Origin: Bradyrhizobium sp. Tv2a-2
Lineage (GTDB): Bacteria; Pseudomonadota; Alphaproteobacteria; Rhizobiales; Xanthobacteraceae
Direction: 5' to 3'
Length of the DNA stretch: 64,000 nt
NCBI RefSeq assembly: GCF_000472425.1
Contig: NZ_AXAI01000007.1
Coordinates: 323,464 to 387,463, forward strand
Both the position numbers and the translations under genes were made by a program. Positions within the stretch are counted from its first letter, which is position 1; every line of letters starts with the position of its first letter. Of the stretch, positions 24,713 to 35,051 are shown piece by piece. A model generated the notes under the pieces. The model worked only from the letters and a program-made list of their open reading frames with translations. It searched no databases and was not told the origin of the DNA.

Positions 24713-24812
24713 CTAAAGTGTTTTCGGGCGAAGCGGACATCGGTTCGCAGTGAAGAAAACGCGTCAAAACAAAAATTGGGAGCTTCGGTTCTGATCGAAT
24801 CAGAACCGAAGC
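24713..24812 (+). repeat. Palindromic repeat family B, copy 2
   Basis: About 100 bases: a first hairpin like copy 1 (GTTTTCGGGCGAAGCGGA...GAAGAAAACGCGTC) followed by a perfect second hairpin, AGCTTCGGTTCTGAT / ATCAGAACCGAAGCT with a 3-base loop. The second hairpin encodes the last residues and TGA of the nucleotidyltransferase-like gene on the minus strand. Confidence 0.8.
24768..24812 (-). terminator. Repeat-derived terminator of the nucleotidyltransferase-like gene
   Basis: On the minus strand the 15-bp stem is followed within a few bases by CCCAATTTTTGTTTTG, a T-rich tract, giving the layout of an intrinsic terminator. The stem belongs to repeat B2 and contains the gene's stop codon. Confidence 0.6.
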
Positions 24813-25402
24813 TTTTGGACGTCCTCCGCCTCGAGCACCGTCAACTCTGGCCACAGCGCCTTCCAGCGCCTGGCCTTGGCCGCATAATTCGCCGGCGAAA
24901 AATTCGGCCCCGGATTGGGTCGCACGATCAGGCCGGCGATGTCGGCAAATCCGTGCGGCGCATAGACCTTGTAGCTGTCGCGGTCGCGCCGAATTCCGAC
25001 TTGCGTATTCCTGGTGATAAAGCGGCCGATGCCCTCGGTCGAGCAGGCCAGCGGCGGATAGGGCAAGCCGTGCTTGTCGGGATACCAGAGATGGACGCGC
25101 GCCTGGTTGCGCACCTCGACCGCAACGGGGCCGACGTGATGCAGCAGCCTGTGGATCACGGCATCCTCCGCCTCCCAGGACGTGTCGGGATCGAAATAGA
25201 ACACGTCGTAGTCGAGAATGCCGTAGTCGGCCGCGCGCCCGGTCAGCACATTCCACACGGTCTGTACCAGGCAGCCCGAGACCAGCCAGGCGTCGGGCAG
25301 CTCAAGCTCGCTGAGTGCGCCGATGATCCGGTCGTTGACAGGATTTGCCAGCGCCGCGGCGAGGAAGTCGTCTTCGGTCCAATTGTGATCAACTGTGGGC
25401 AC
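24800..25402 (-). CDS. Nucleotidyltransferase-like protein (NTP_transf_6 family)
   Basis: 200 residues from a GTG at 25402; a longer frame reaching 25495 would overlap lepB by 55 bases and adds no conserved character. The DAWLVSGCLVQTVWNVLTGRAADYGILDYDVFYFDPD stretch matches the PF06042-type family, in which G-S/C and the D-Y-D-x-x-Y/F-D acidic cluster replace the usual GS...DxD of nucleotidyltransferases. QARVHLWYPDKHGLPYPPLACSTEGIGRFITR is also typical. Biochemical role is unknown for the family. It follows lepB by 38 bases. The last four codons and the stop lie within repeat B2. Confidence 0.8.
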   Translation of the reverse strand: MPTVDHNWTEDDFLAAALANPVNDRIIGALSELELPDAWLVSGCLVQTVWNVLTGRAADYGILDYDVFYFDPDTSWEAEDAVIHRLLHHVGPVAVEVRNQARVHLWYPDKHGLPYPPLACSTEGIGRFITRNTQVGIRRDRDSYKVYAPHGFADIAGLIVRPNPGPNFSPANYAAKARRWKALWPELTVLEAEDVQKLRF

Positions 25403-25440
25403 GGCACAAACGCCTTTGCCCAAGCTACAGGTTTCGCGCC

Positions 25441-26253
25441 TCAATGCACCGGGGTGAAGAACCGAGCCAGGCGGAAGCCGGAGAGCCAGGTCCACATCGG
25501 CTGGTGGCGGACACCGAGATCCCAGGAGCCGACCACGGCATCGGCGCGGCCGACCAGATTGTCGATCGGCAACAGCCCGACGCCGCCTTCGCGCACCGGC
25601 ACGCGGCTGTCGGCGGAGTTGTCGCGGTTGTCGCCAAGCACGAACAGGTGGCCCGGCGGCACGGTCACTTCAGGGGTGTTGTCGAGGCGGCCGTTGTCGC
25701 GCAGCTTGAGGATCTCATGGCTGACGCCGTTGGGCAGCGTCTCCACATAGCGATAGGCCGGCTCCTTGCCGCCATCATCGTCCTCGGCTTCGCCGAGGCC
25801 GTCCGGCTTCAGCGAAGCGGGGTGATCGTTGATGAAGAGCTGGCCCTGCCGCATCTGGATGCGGTCGCCGGGTAGTCCCACCACGCGCTTGACCCATGCC
25901 TGCGAGGTGTCGCCCGGCCAGCGGAACACCACGACGTCGCCCCGCTTGGGGGGCTCGCCGAACACCCGCTTGGTTTCCGGCAGATTGATCTGCATCGGCA
26001 GCGAGGCGGTGCCGTAGCCATAGGGGAATTTCGAGGCGAGCAGCGCGTCGCCGATCAGAAGCGTCGGCTCCATCGAGCCCGACGGCACGTAAAACGGCTC
26101 GGCGATCGCGCCCTTGGCGAGAAACACGGCGGCGACGATGCCGATGAGCTGCACCGCCTGGCTGCGCCAGCCGGTCGTGGTGCCGCTCTTGCCGTTGGCT
26201 TTGCTTTTGGCGCTTGTGCTCTCGGCCGGATCGGACATCTTCTCAACGCTCAT
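25441..26253 (-). CDS. lepB: Signal peptidase I
   Basis: 270 residues. It removes signal peptides from secreted proteins at the periplasmic face. A single N-terminal membrane helix (AVQLIGIVAAVFLAKGAIA, residues 33-51) is followed by box B FYVPSGSMEPTLLIGD with nucleophile S60, box D AWVKRVVGLPGDRI with general base K122, and box E FVLGDNRDNSADSR. The start codon overlaps the tldD stop as ATGA, so translation is coupled. Length and motif order are normal. Many alphaproteobacteria place lepB elsewhere (with rnc), so this may be a second type I peptidase. Confidence 0.95.
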   Translation of the reverse strand: MSVEKMSDPAESTSAKSKANGKSGTTTGWRSQAVQLIGIVAAVFLAKGAIAEPFYVPSGSMEPTLLIGDALLASKFPYGYGTASLPMQINLPETKRVFGEPPKRGDVVVFRWPGDTSQAWVKRVVGLPGDRIQMRQGQLFINDHPASLKPDGLGEAEDDDGGKEPAYRYVETLPNGVSHEILKLRDNGRLDNTPEVTVPPGHLFVLGDNRDNSADSRVPVREGGVGLLPIDNLVGRADAVVGSWDLGVRHQPMWTWLSGFRLARFFTPVH

Positions 26254-27677
26254 CGGCCGGTGCCTCCAACAGTGATTCGATCCATGCGCAGCGTCGGCTG
26301 GCCGACGCCAACAGGCACACCCTGGCCGTTCTTGCCGCAGGTGCCGATTCCGGTGTCGAGCGCGAGGTCGTTGCCGATCATGGTGATGCGATGCAGGTCG
26401 GTCGGTCCGTTGCCGATCAGCATCGCGCCCTTCAGCGGCGCGCCGAGCTTGCCGTTCTCGATCTTGTAGGCCTCGGTGCACTGGAAGACGTATTTGCCGG
26501 AGGTGATGTCGACCTGGCCGCCGCCGAAATTGGCGGCGTAGATGCCGTTCTTCACCGAGGCGAGGATCTCGGCGGGATCACGACCGCCTTCGAGCATGTA
26601 GGTGTTGGTCATGCGCGGCATCGGCACATGGGCATAGCCCTGGCGGCGGCCGTTGCCGGTCGGCTTCATGTTCATCAGCCGCGCGTTCTGGCGGTCCTGC
26701 ATGTAGCCGACCAGGATGCCGTCTTCGATCAGCACGGTGCGGCTGGTCGGTGTGCCCTCGTCGTCGATCGAGAGCGAGCCGCGGCGCGAGGCCATGGTGC
26801 CGTCGTCGACCACGGTGACGCCCTTGGCCGCCACCTGCTGGCCCATCAGGCCGGCGAAGGCCGAGGTCTTCTTGCGGTTGAAGTCGCCTTCCAGTCCATG
26901 GCCGACGGCTTCATGCAGCATCACGCCGGGCCAGCCGGCGCCGAGCACGACGTCCATCTCGCCGGCGGGCGCCGGCACCGATTCCAGGTTGATCAGGGCC
27001 TCGCGCAAAGCGTCGTCGGCGGCATTGCGCCAGGCCTTGGTCTCGATGAAGCGGGCATAGGGCTCGCGGCCGCCATAACCCTTGCTGCCACTCTCCTGCC
27101 GATCGCCCTGGCCGGCGACAACAGAAACATTGAGCCGCACCAGCGGGCGAATGTCGCGATAGCTTTCGCCATCGGGGCGCACGATCTCCACCACCTGCCA
27201 GGTGGCGGCGATGCTCACGGTGACCTGGCGCACCCGCGGATCCTTGTCGCGGACATAGGCGTCGATCTCGCCGAGCAGTTTCACCTTGGTCTCGAAGCTC
27301 GGCGCGTCCAGCGGGTTCTCGTCACCATAGAGGCGTACATTGGTGTGGGCGGGCGGGGCTGCAAAGGTGCCGGAATAGCCGCCGCGGACGGCGGCGACCG
27401 CGTCGGCGGCGCGAATCAGCGCTGGCACCGAGACGTCGGAGGAATGGGCGTAGCCGACCGCATCGTCCTTTACCGCGCGTAAACCGAAACCCTGGCTGGT
27501 ATCGTACGTAGCTTGCTTCAGGCGCCCATTGTCGAACATCAGGGCTTCGGTTTGGCTATATTCGAGAAACAATTCGCCGTCGTCGGCGCCCGCGAGCCCG
27601 CGAGCCACTTCATGGCGCACGGTGTCGCGGTCAAGCTGGGCGCGGTCGATCAACGAGGTTGCTGCAGGGCTGGTCAT
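26250..27677 (-). CDS. tldD: TldD metalloprotease
   Basis: 475 residues; the start MTSPAATSLID is preferred over an ATG 25 codons upstream, which has no family character. TldD pairs with TldE/PmbA in a zinc protease that degrades unfolded peptides and matures some modified peptides. The zinc motif HExxxH is HEAVGHGLEGDF (residues 255-266). The later GNGRRQGYAHVPMPRMTNTYML and C-terminal TEAYKIENGKLGAPLKGAMLIGNGPTDLHRITMIGNDLALDTG..CGKNGQGVPVGVGQPTLRM are signature family segments. The partner gene is not in the window. It forms a unit with lepB. Confidence 0.97.
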   Translation of the reverse strand: MTSPAATSLIDRAQLDRDTVRHEVARGLAGADDGELFLEYSQTEALMFDNGRLKQATYDTSQGFGLRAVKDDAVGYAHSSDVSVPALIRAADAVAAVRGGYSGTFAAPPAHTNVRLYGDENPLDAPSFETKVKLLGEIDAYVRDKDPRVRQVTVSIAATWQVVEIVRPDGESYRDIRPLVRLNVSVVAGQGDRQESGSKGYGGREPYARFIETKAWRNAADDALREALINLESVPAPAGEMDVVLGAGWPGVMLHEAVGHGLEGDFNRKKTSAFAGLMGQQVAAKGVTVVDDGTMASRRGSLSIDDEGTPTSRTVLIEDGILVGYMQDRQNARLMNMKPTGNGRRQGYAHVPMPRMTNTYMLEGGRDPAEILASVKNGIYAANFGGGQVDITSGKYVFQCTEAYKIENGKLGAPLKGAMLIGNGPTDLHRITMIGNDLALDTGIGTCGKNGQGVPVGVGQPTLRMDRITVGGTGR

Positions 27678-27766
27678 CGCTCGGTCCGTTGTCGGGAGGT
27701 CAAATCCAAGATAGTTCTTTCCTTGTCGTTCGGCGAGGGGCAGGATCGGCACATTACGGAAACGAC

Positions 27767-28258
27767 ATGATTGACATCGTTCCGATCAGTCCGGGTCACA
27801 TCGACAGCTTTCACCAGACCCTCGACGTCGTCGCGCGGGAACGGCGCTATCTGGCCTTTTTCGAGGCGCCGCCGCTGGAGACCACGCGCGCTTTCGTGCT
27901 CGACATGATCGGCCACGGCTACCCGCAATTCGTCGCGGTCGCGGACAGCGGCGACGTGGTCGGCTGGTGCGACGTGACGCCGAAATCGCTCCCGATCTAT
28001 GCGCATGCCGGCGTCTTGGGAATGGGCCTATTGCCGCAGTTTCGGCATCAGGGGCTTGGAACCCGGCTGATGCGCCAGGTGCTCGACGCCGCGCACGCCT
28101 TCGGCTTCTCCCGGGTCGAATTGTCCGTGCGCCAGAACAACGAGAATGCCATCGCGCTCTACAGGAGATTCGGCTTCGTCACCGAAGGGTTTCAACGCAA
28201 CGCCTGCAAGGTCGATGGCGAGTATGAAAACCTGATCCTGATGGGGCTGTTGTTTTAG
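27767..28258 (+). CDS. GNAT family N-acetyltransferase
   Basis: 163 residues from the ATG at 27767, where the protein begins MIDIVPISPGHIDSFHQTLDVVARERRYL. Motif A is VLGMGLLPQFRHQGLGTRLMRQVLDAA and motif B is VELSVRQNNENAIALYRRFGFVTEGFQRNACKVDGEYENLILMGLLF. The pattern is typical of ribosomal-protein or amino-group acetyltransferases of the YhhY/RimI type. It is divergent from tldD with 89 bases between the start codons. Substrate unknown. Confidence 0.9.
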   Translation: MIDIVPISPGHIDSFHQTLDVVARERRYLAFFEAPPLETTRAFVLDMIGHGYPQFVAVADSGDVVGWCDVTPKSLPIYAHAGVLGMGLLPQFRHQGLGTRLMRQVLDAAHAFGFSRVELSVRQNNENAIALYRRFGFVTEGFQRNACKVDGEYENLILMGLLF

Positions 28259-28292
28259 CGGCAGTGTCGATCTGTTGCCGCAGCGAAGAAGC

Positions 28293-28419
28293 ACCTCTCC
28301 CAACGGGAGAGGTCGATTTTGCTTTAGCAAATCGGGTGAGGGGTTACAGTCCCTCGTGAGCGCTGCGGCCCCTCATCCGGATTGCTGCGCAATCCGACCT
28401 CTCCCGTCGGGGAGAGGTG
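28293..28419. repeat. Paired ACCTCTCCC/GGGAGAGGT hairpins (family C)
   Basis: Two hairpins with the same arms (ACCTCTCCCAACGGGAGAGGT and a variant with GTCGG) flank about 85 bases. That interior contains a third palindrome (CGGATTGCTGCGCAATCCG) and the complementary CGATTTTGCTTTAGCAAATCG. The unit lies between the convergent GNAT and IalB genes. Confidence 0.7.
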
Positions 28420-28457
28420 GACCGAGTGCGCAGCGGCATCTCGACCGGTCAAAGTCC

Positions 28458-29018
28458 TCACGGCAGCTTGTCGTAGCCCTCCGAGAGTCCGTTCAGGCTG
28501 AGCGGGAAGCCGATTCCTTCCTCAGGTGTCTCGAAGATGATGAAAGTCGCAGTCTTCGCCGTCTTCAGCTGGTTGAGCAGCTTGTCGTCCATCACGACCT
28601 CGGCCACGCAGCCATTGGGCAGGCAGCGGACGAAGCCGGCGCGGCCGACATCGACATTGTCGAGCTTGAGACCGAGGCCCGAGGGCAGCAGCACGCCGAG
28701 CGGCGCCACCACCCGCATCAGCCGGCTCTTCTGGTCGGCAGTCTTGAGCACGATGACGGTGAGCCCGGCGTTGGAGCGGTCCTCGGCCACCACGCTCTGG
28801 ATCAGGGCGCATTGCTCGCTCTGTGCGCCCGGCGGGGTGTCGCAGCGGATCTGCCAGTCGCCATGCACCGAGCGCACGGCGCCTTGCGCGTGGGCCGGGA
28901 CGGCACCAAGGAGGGCGGCGGCCAGGACCGCGCAGGCAGCCAAGCCTTTCGCAGCCAAGCCTTTTGCAGCCAAGCCCTTTAAAGCAAAGCTTTTCAAAAT
29001 CTGTTTCGCAGGCCCCAT
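28458..29018 (-). CDS. Invasion-associated locus B (IalB) family protein
   Basis: 186 residues starting MGPAKQILKSFALKGL; an ATG 36 codons upstream adds a basic leader without family character. The mature domain has the IalB order: VHGDWQIRCDTPPGAQSEQCALIQSVV, then LMRVVAPLGVLLPSGLGLKLDNVDVGRAGFVRCLPNGCVAEVVMDDKLLNQLKTAKTATFIIF. Two Cys pairs probably form disulfides in the periplasm. The family was named in Bartonella; in free-living rhizobia its role is unclear. The signal peptide is odd: the five-residue unit AKGLA is repeated before the hydrophobic core. Confidence 0.9.
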   Translation of the reverse strand: MGPAKQILKSFALKGLAAKGLAAKGLAACAVLAAALLGAVPAHAQGAVRSVHGDWQIRCDTPPGAQSEQCALIQSVVAEDRSNAGLTVIVLKTADQKSRLMRVVAPLGVLLPSGLGLKLDNVDVGRAGFVRCLPNGCVAEVVMDDKLLNQLKTAKTATFIIFETPEEGIGFPLSLNGLSEGYDKLP

Positions 29019-29524
29019 CCGGGTCAATCCCTTCGGAGTTTTCCTAGTCTTGAGCACTTTATCGGTTTCGCCGTGATAGGTCCAAAGTCTGCCCCGCGCC
29101 GCCGACTGATACGGCAATGAGGGCACAGTGAAGGCACACCGCGCGAGCTTCGCCCGCGCCTCGCGTCACGAATCAGTTGCACCTCACGAGCAGCCGATTG
29201 TGCCTACAACGGGGGATGCGCCTGTCAAGCGCCGCAAGCCCCCGAAAGGGCATTTTGGCCCCACTTTCACGGTAAAATGTGGCGCCATCCGGCACGCTGC
29301 CGCCCCCGTCGGGCAATAACCGACGCCGCTGCCGAATGCTCCCCACGACTGCATTGCGATGCCTCAAGAATTATGGTTTGAGAGGCTTGATTTCTGCGTT
29401 CTGGCGATCCGGCCCGGTGTCCCTCGCGGGTACCAAAGCGGCCGCTTGTTTGGGAGCGGATCGTCGTGCCGGCGGGGCTAGCGGGCGCGATTTGGGGATG
29501 AAATAAATAAGGAGCGGAAACGAC
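29019..29524. other. Intergenic region upstream of the cytochrome oxidase operon
   Basis: About 500 bases with no supported gene. It holds the divergent promoters of ialB-like and ctaC. Just before ctaC there is an AAGGAG ribosome site (29510-29515). I did not find an FNR/FixK palindrome here. Confidence 0.5.
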
Positions 29525-30361
29525 ATGAATATGTCGAAGGGCAGGGTTGGCCGGTGGGTCGCGGGTCTCGCGATCGCTGGTGCCGCGGTTTTTGCGAGCG
29601 GCGCGGCGTTCGCGTTGGGTCAGCCCTCGCCGTGGGAATGGAGCCTGCAGCCCTCGGGCTCGCCGGTGATGGACAACATCCATTGGTTCCACAATGTGCT
29701 CCTGACCATCATCACCGTGATCACATTGTTCGTGCTGGCGCTTTTGATCACCGTAATGGTCAAGTTCAACGCCCGCGCCAACCCGGTTCCGTCCCGGACC
29801 ACCCACAACACGCTGATCGAGGTGGCCTGGACGCTGATCCCGGTCCTGATCCTGGTGGGCATCGCGGTGCCCTCGTTCCGCCTGCTGTTCCTCGAACTCG
29901 ACCTGCCGAAGGCCGACATCACCATCAAGGCGACCGGCAAGCAGTGGTATTGGAGCTACGCCTATCCTGACAACGGCAAGTTCGAATTCGATTCGCTGAT
30001 GGCGCAGGACAAGCAGCCGCGCCTGCTCGGCGTCGACAATGAAATGGTCGTGCCGGTCAACAAGGTGGTGCGGGTGCAAACCACCGGCGCCGACGTCATT
30101 CACTCCTTCGCCGTGCCCGCCTTCGGCATTAAGATCGACGCCATTCCGGGCCGCCTGAACGAAACCTGGTTCAAGGCCGAGAAGACCGGCATGTATTACG
30201 GCCAGTGCTCCGAGCTTTGCGGCAAGGACCACGCCTTCATGCCGATCGCGGTGCGCGTGGTGACCGACCAGGAGTTCACGGCCTGGGTCGAGGACGCGAA
30301 GAAGAAGTTCGCATCCGCCACGACCAACACCTACGCATCAGCGGCGGACGCGGCGCAGTAA
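29525..30361 (+). CDS. ctaC: Cytochrome c oxidase subunit II (aa3 type)
   Basis: 278 residues. It accepts electrons from cytochrome c through its binuclear copper A centre. A signal segment (residues 10-30) and two membrane helices (about 53-80 and 97-120) are followed by a periplasmic cupredoxin domain. Copper A ligands are all visible: H193 (DVIHSFAVPAFG), C228, E230 and C232 (YYGQCSELCG), H236 and M239. The aromatic patch WYWSYAYPDN passes electrons onward. First gene of the oxidase operon, with AAGGAG upstream. Confidence 0.97.
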   Translation: MNMSKGRVGRWVAGLAIAGAAVFASGAAFALGQPSPWEWSLQPSGSPVMDNIHWFHNVLLTIITVITLFVLALLITVMVKFNARANPVPSRTTHNTLIEVAWTLIPVLILVGIAVPSFRLLFLELDLPKADITIKATGKQWYWSYAYPDNGKFEFDSLMAQDKQPRLLGVDNEMVVPVNKVVRVQTTGADVIHSFAVPAFGIKIDAIPGRLNETWFKAEKTGMYYGQCSELCGKDHAFMPIAVRVVTDQEFTAWVEDAKKKFASATTNTYASAADAAQ

Positions 30362-30394
30362 AAGCGCCGCGGCGTCAAGAATAAAGGGCGACGA

Positions 30395-30414
30395 GGACCT
30401 CGAAAAAGAGGTCC
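30395..30414 (+). other. Stem-loop between ctaC and ctaD
   Basis: GGACCTC-GAAAAA-GAGGTCC forms a 7-bp stem with a 6-base A-rich loop in the 83-base spacer. It has no T-run. It may be a processing or stability element that sets relative amounts of subunits II and I. Confidence 0.45.
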
Positions 30415-30441
30415 GAGAGGGACTTCAAGGCTAGGATTTGA

Positions 30442-32064
<1,623 letters not shown>

Positions 32065-32128
32065 ACCAAGACCAGGCATGGCGCCGCAAACCGGCGCCGC
32101 GCCGTTTTAACGAAGCGAGCGTCTCATA

Positions 32129-33067
32129 GTGTCCGTCGTCGATCACAGCGGAATTGGCTTCGCGCCCCGGATCTCCGAGGCCGAGGTCTCCGATTACATC
32201 GCCCTCCTCAAGCCGCGGGTGATGTCGCTCGTGATCTTCACAGCGCTGGTGGGACTCGTGCTGGCGCCCGGCCATTTCCATCCCGTGCTCGCCTTCACCT
32301 CGCTACTCTGCATCGCGGTCGGTGCCGGCGCTTCGGGCGCGCTCAACATGGCGCTGGAAGGCGACATCGACGCGTTGATGACCCGCACCGCCAACCGCCC
32401 GATCCCGCGTGGCCGCATCACCAGCGGCGAAGCCATGGCCTTTGGCTTAACGCTCGCCTTCTTCTCAGTGATGACGCTCGGCATCCTGGTCAACTGGTTT
32501 GCCGGCGCGCTGCTCGCCTTCACCATCTTCTTCTATGTCGTGATCTATACCCTCGGGCTAAAGCGCCGCACCGCCCAGAACATCGTGATCGGTGGCGCCG
32601 CGGGCTCCTTGCCGCCTGTCGTCGCCTGGGTTGCGGCAACAGGCTCGATCTCGGTCGAGCCGCTGCTACTGTTTTTGATCATCTTCTTCTGGACGCCGCC
32701 GCATTTCTGGGCGCTGGCGCTGTTCCGTTCCGACGACTATGCCCGCGCCGGCGTGCCGATGCTGCCCGTGGTCGCCGGTCCCGACGCGACGCGGCTGCAG
32801 ATCCTGCTCTACACCATCGTGCTGGTGGCGGTTGCCGCGAGCCCTTGGCCGCTCGGTTATTTCGACGCGATTTACGGCGTGACCTCGCTGGTGCTCGGCG
32901 CCGGCATGCTGGCGCTCGCCGTCAACGTCTATCGCCGTCGCGAGCGCAGCGAGTCGCTCCGTGCCACGCGGAAGCTGTTTGCCTTCTCGATCCTGTACCT
33001 GTTCGCGCTGTTCGCGACGCTGCTGCTCGAAGTCGTCGTGCGCGCGCTGCTCCCGCTCATAGGCTAG
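32129..33067 (+). CDS. ctaB: Protoheme IX farnesyltransferase (heme O synthase)
   Basis: 312 residues from a GTG. It attaches a farnesyl group to protoheme, the first step to heme A for the oxidase. The polyprenyl-binding motifs of the UbiA superfamily are present: [23 protein letters not shown] (N-x3-D-x3-D-x3-M-x-R-T..RP) and [23 protein letters not shown]. The [32 protein letters not shown] loop is diagnostic of heme O synthases. About nine membrane helices. It lies between ctaD and the small assembly genes. Confidence 0.97.
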   Translation: MSVVDHSGIGFAPRISEAEVSDYIALLKPRVMSLVIFTALVGLVLAPGHFHPVLAFTSLLCIAVGAGASGALNMALEGDIDALMTRTANRPIPRGRITSGEAMAFGLTLAFFSVMTLGILVNWFAGALLAFTIFFYVVIYTLGLKRRTAQNIVIGGAAGSLPPVVAWVAATGSISVEPLLLFLIIFFWTPPHFWALALFRSDDYARAGVPMLPVVAGPDATRLQILLYTIVLVAVAASPWPLGYFDAIYGVTSLVLGAGMLALAVNVYRRRERSESLRATRKLFAFSILYLFALFATLLLEVVVRALLPLIG

Positions 33068-33074
33068 GGGGCGC

Positions 33075-33251
33075 ATGGCGACCACGATGTCCGACCACGA
33101 GCCGCAAGAGGGGATCGTCCTTACCGAGGCGCAGAAGCGCAGCCGGCGGAATCGCTCGATCGCGACGGCGCTGGCGCTCGGCGTGCTCGTGCTGTTGTTT
33201 TTCGCAGTCACCCTGGTCAAGGGACCGGCCGTCCTGAACCGGCCGTTGTAG
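33075..33251 (+). CDS. Small single-span membrane protein of the cytochrome oxidase operon (CtaF/CoxF-like)
   Basis: 58 residues, short enough to be missed by length cut-offs. It begins [30 protein letters not shown], then has one membrane helix ([19 protein letters not shown], about residues 29-47) and ends [10 protein letters not shown]. The ATG is seven bases past the ctaB stop and the TAG is five bases before ctaG. The cytoplasmic part is charged and the C-terminus short, as in the CoxF-type ORFs found at this position in other alphaproteobacterial oxidase operons. Function unknown; oxidase assembly is inferred. Confidence 0.85.
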   Translation: MATTMSDHEPQEGIVLTEAQKRSRRNRSIATALALGVLVLLFFAVTLVKGPAVLNRPL

Positions 33252-33256
33252 CTGAC

Positions 33257-33892
33257 ATGGCGCAAGAACCAGCTAACCAGCCGACCCGCCCGCCGACAAG
33301 AACCGCCCCGCGGCTCGGCCGCGACGCGCTGGTTGCCGCGATTTGCGGCTTGGTGGTGGTGCTGATGGTCGGCGCCGCCTATGCCGCCGTGCCGTTCTAC
33401 AACTGGTTCTGCCGCGCCACCGGCTTCAACGGCACTACCCAGGTCGCGAAATCGGCGCCGACGACCAAGCCGCTGGCGCGCACCATCGCCGTGCGGTTCG
33501 ATTCCAACGTCTCGGGCGGGCTGCCCTGGAAGTTCGAGCCGGAGAAGACCGAGGTCCAGGTCCATATCGGCGAGGTCACGACCGTCTATTACACCGTGAC
33601 CAACCAGTCCGCGCGGCCCACGACCGGACAGGCCGCCTACAACGTCGCGCCGCTCACGGTCGGGGCCTATTTCGTCAAGATCAACTGCTTCTGCTTCACC
33701 GAGCAGACCTTTGCGCCGGGCGAGAAGCGGGAGCTGGCGGTGGTGTTCTATGTCGATCCCGGAATCGTCGAGGATCATGACAACGACAGCCTGAGCGCCA
33801 TCACACTATCCTACACCTTCTATCCCGTTCGCGGGGAGACGAAGCCGGTTGCCGCGGGCGAGCCGGACAAGCGGGCGCGACCGCCGGGGTAG
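33257..33892 (+). CDS. ctaG: Cytochrome c oxidase assembly protein CtaG/Cox11
   Basis: 211 residues. It delivers copper to the CuB site of subunit I. One N-terminal membrane anchor ([28 protein letters not shown], residues 25-52) is followed by an immunoglobulin-like periplasmic domain. The copper motif is [15 protein letters not shown] (C144 and C146), and the family's [16 protein letters not shown] and [21 protein letters not shown] stretches are present. It sits between the small ORF and ctaE. Confidence 0.97.
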   Translation: MAQEPANQPTRPPTRTAPRLGRDALVAAICGLVVVLMVGAAYAAVPFYNWFCRATGFNGTTQVAKSAPTTKPLARTIAVRFDSNVSGGLPWKFEPEKTEVQVHIGEVTTVYYTVTNQSARPTTGQAAYNVAPLTVGAYFVKINCFCFTEQTFAPGEKRELAVVFYVDPGIVEDHDNDSLSAITLSYTFYPVRGETKPVAAGEPDKRARPPG

Positions 33893-33964
33893 CGATTTCG
33901 GATTTGATTTTCGAGGAAATATGTGCCGAATGATCCGGCACGGTTTAGGGAGCAAGCGGGCAAA

Positions 33965-34861
33965 ATGGCTACGGCGCAAGTCAAGCATCACGATTACCAT
34001 CTGGTGGATCCGAGCCCGTGGCCGGTCGTCGGCTCGATCTCGGCCTTCATCATGGCTGTCGGCGCGATCACGTGGATGCACCACATGTTTGCCGCCGCGC
34101 CCATCGTCTTCGGCATCGGTACGATCGGCGTGCTCTACACCATGGCGAGCTGGTGGGGCGACGTCATCAACGAGGCCCAGCACAAGGGCGATCACACCCG
34201 CGTGGTGCAGATCAGCCACCGCTACGGCATGATCCTGTTCATCGCCTCCGAGGTGATGTTCTTCGTCGCCTGGTTCTGGGCTTTCTTCAATTCGTCGCTG
34301 TTCCCGGCCGACGCCGTGCATGCCACGCGCGACGCGGTGTTCGGCTGCGGCACCGGGACCGCGATGGGCGCCTGCGCCGTGCCCGGCACCTGGCCGCCCA
34401 AGGGCATCGAAGCGTTCGATCCCTGGCACCTGCCGCTGCTCAACACGCTGATCCTGCTCACCTCGGGCACGACCGTCACCTGGGCGCACCACGCGCTGCT
34501 CGAGAACGACCGCCGGGGCCTGAAATACGGCCTGATCCTCACCATCCTGCTCGGCGCGAGCTTCACTTGCGTGCAGGCCTGGGAATATGCCCACGCTGCG
34601 TTCGCCTTCTCCGGCAACGTCTACGGCGCCACCTTCTTCATGGCGACCGGCTTCCACGGCTTCCACGTCCTGGTCGGCACCATCTTCCTGATCGTCTGCC
34701 TGGTCCGTGCCTATCTCGGCCACTTCACCCCGAAGCAGCATCTCGGCTTCGAATTCGCCGCTTGGTACTGGCACTTCGTCGACGTGGTCTGGCTGTTCCT
34801 GTTCATCTGCATCTATGTTTGGGGCACCGGCGGCGGCCGTGTCGGCGTCATGGGCGAGTAG
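33965..34861 (+). CDS. ctaE: Cytochrome c oxidase subunit III
   Basis: 298 residues from MATAQVKHHDYHLVDPSPWP; an upstream in-frame ATG adds 14 residues without family character. Seven membrane helices. Typical segments are ISHRYGMILFIASEVMFFVAWFWAFFNSSLFP, LPLLNTLILLTSGTTVTWAHHALL (lipid-binding cleft region) and ATGFHGFHVLVGTIFLIVCLVRAYLGHF...FEFAAWYWHFVDVVWLFLFICIYVWG. The subunit stabilises the active site and proton uptake. Followed by a strong intrinsic terminator. Confidence 0.97.
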   Translation: MATAQVKHHDYHLVDPSPWPVVGSISAFIMAVGAITWMHHMFAAAPIVFGIGTIGVLYTMASWWGDVINEAQHKGDHTRVVQISHRYGMILFIASEVMFFVAWFWAFFNSSLFPADAVHATRDAVFGCGTGTAMGACAVPGTWPPKGIEAFDPWHLPLLNTLILLTSGTTVTWAHHALLENDRRGLKYGLILTILLGASFTCVQAWEYAHAAFAFSGNVYGATFFMATGFHGFHVLVGTIFLIVCLVRAYLGHFTPKQHLGFEFAAWYWHFVDVVWLFLFICIYVWGTGGGRVGVMGE

Positions 34862-34885
34862 GTATTCGCAGAACCGTGCTTCAAA

Positions 34886-34911
34886 GGGCGGCCGCAGGGC
34901 CGCCCTTTTTG
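34886..34911 (+). terminator. Intrinsic terminator after ctaE
   Basis: GGGCGGC pairs with GCCGCCC around a 6-base interior and is directly followed by TTTTT. It closes the ctaC-ctaE transcript 25 bases past the stop. The DUF983 and SURF1 genes downstream therefore probably use their own promoter or readthrough. Confidence 0.85.
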
Positions 34912-34963
34912 TTTTCGGATGTGCGACCTTATTGGTTAGACTGACACATCCGCGAACCCGGTT

Positions 34964-35020
34964 CACCTCGCCCTGCATGCGGGGAGAGGTCGCCCTCTCC
35001 CCGCGGGCGGGACGAGGGGG
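34964..35020. repeat. Degenerate family C repeat upstream of the DUF983 gene
   Basis: GGGGAGAGG and CCTCTCCCC arms separated by TCGC, with further GC-rich inverted bases (CACCTCGCCC, GGGCGGGACGAGGGGG) outside. It resembles the hairpins at 19324 and 28293. It is 32 bases upstream of the next start codon. Confidence 0.5.
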
Positions 35021-35051
35021 AACTTCGTTCATCGCTCAGGCAGACGCTTCC

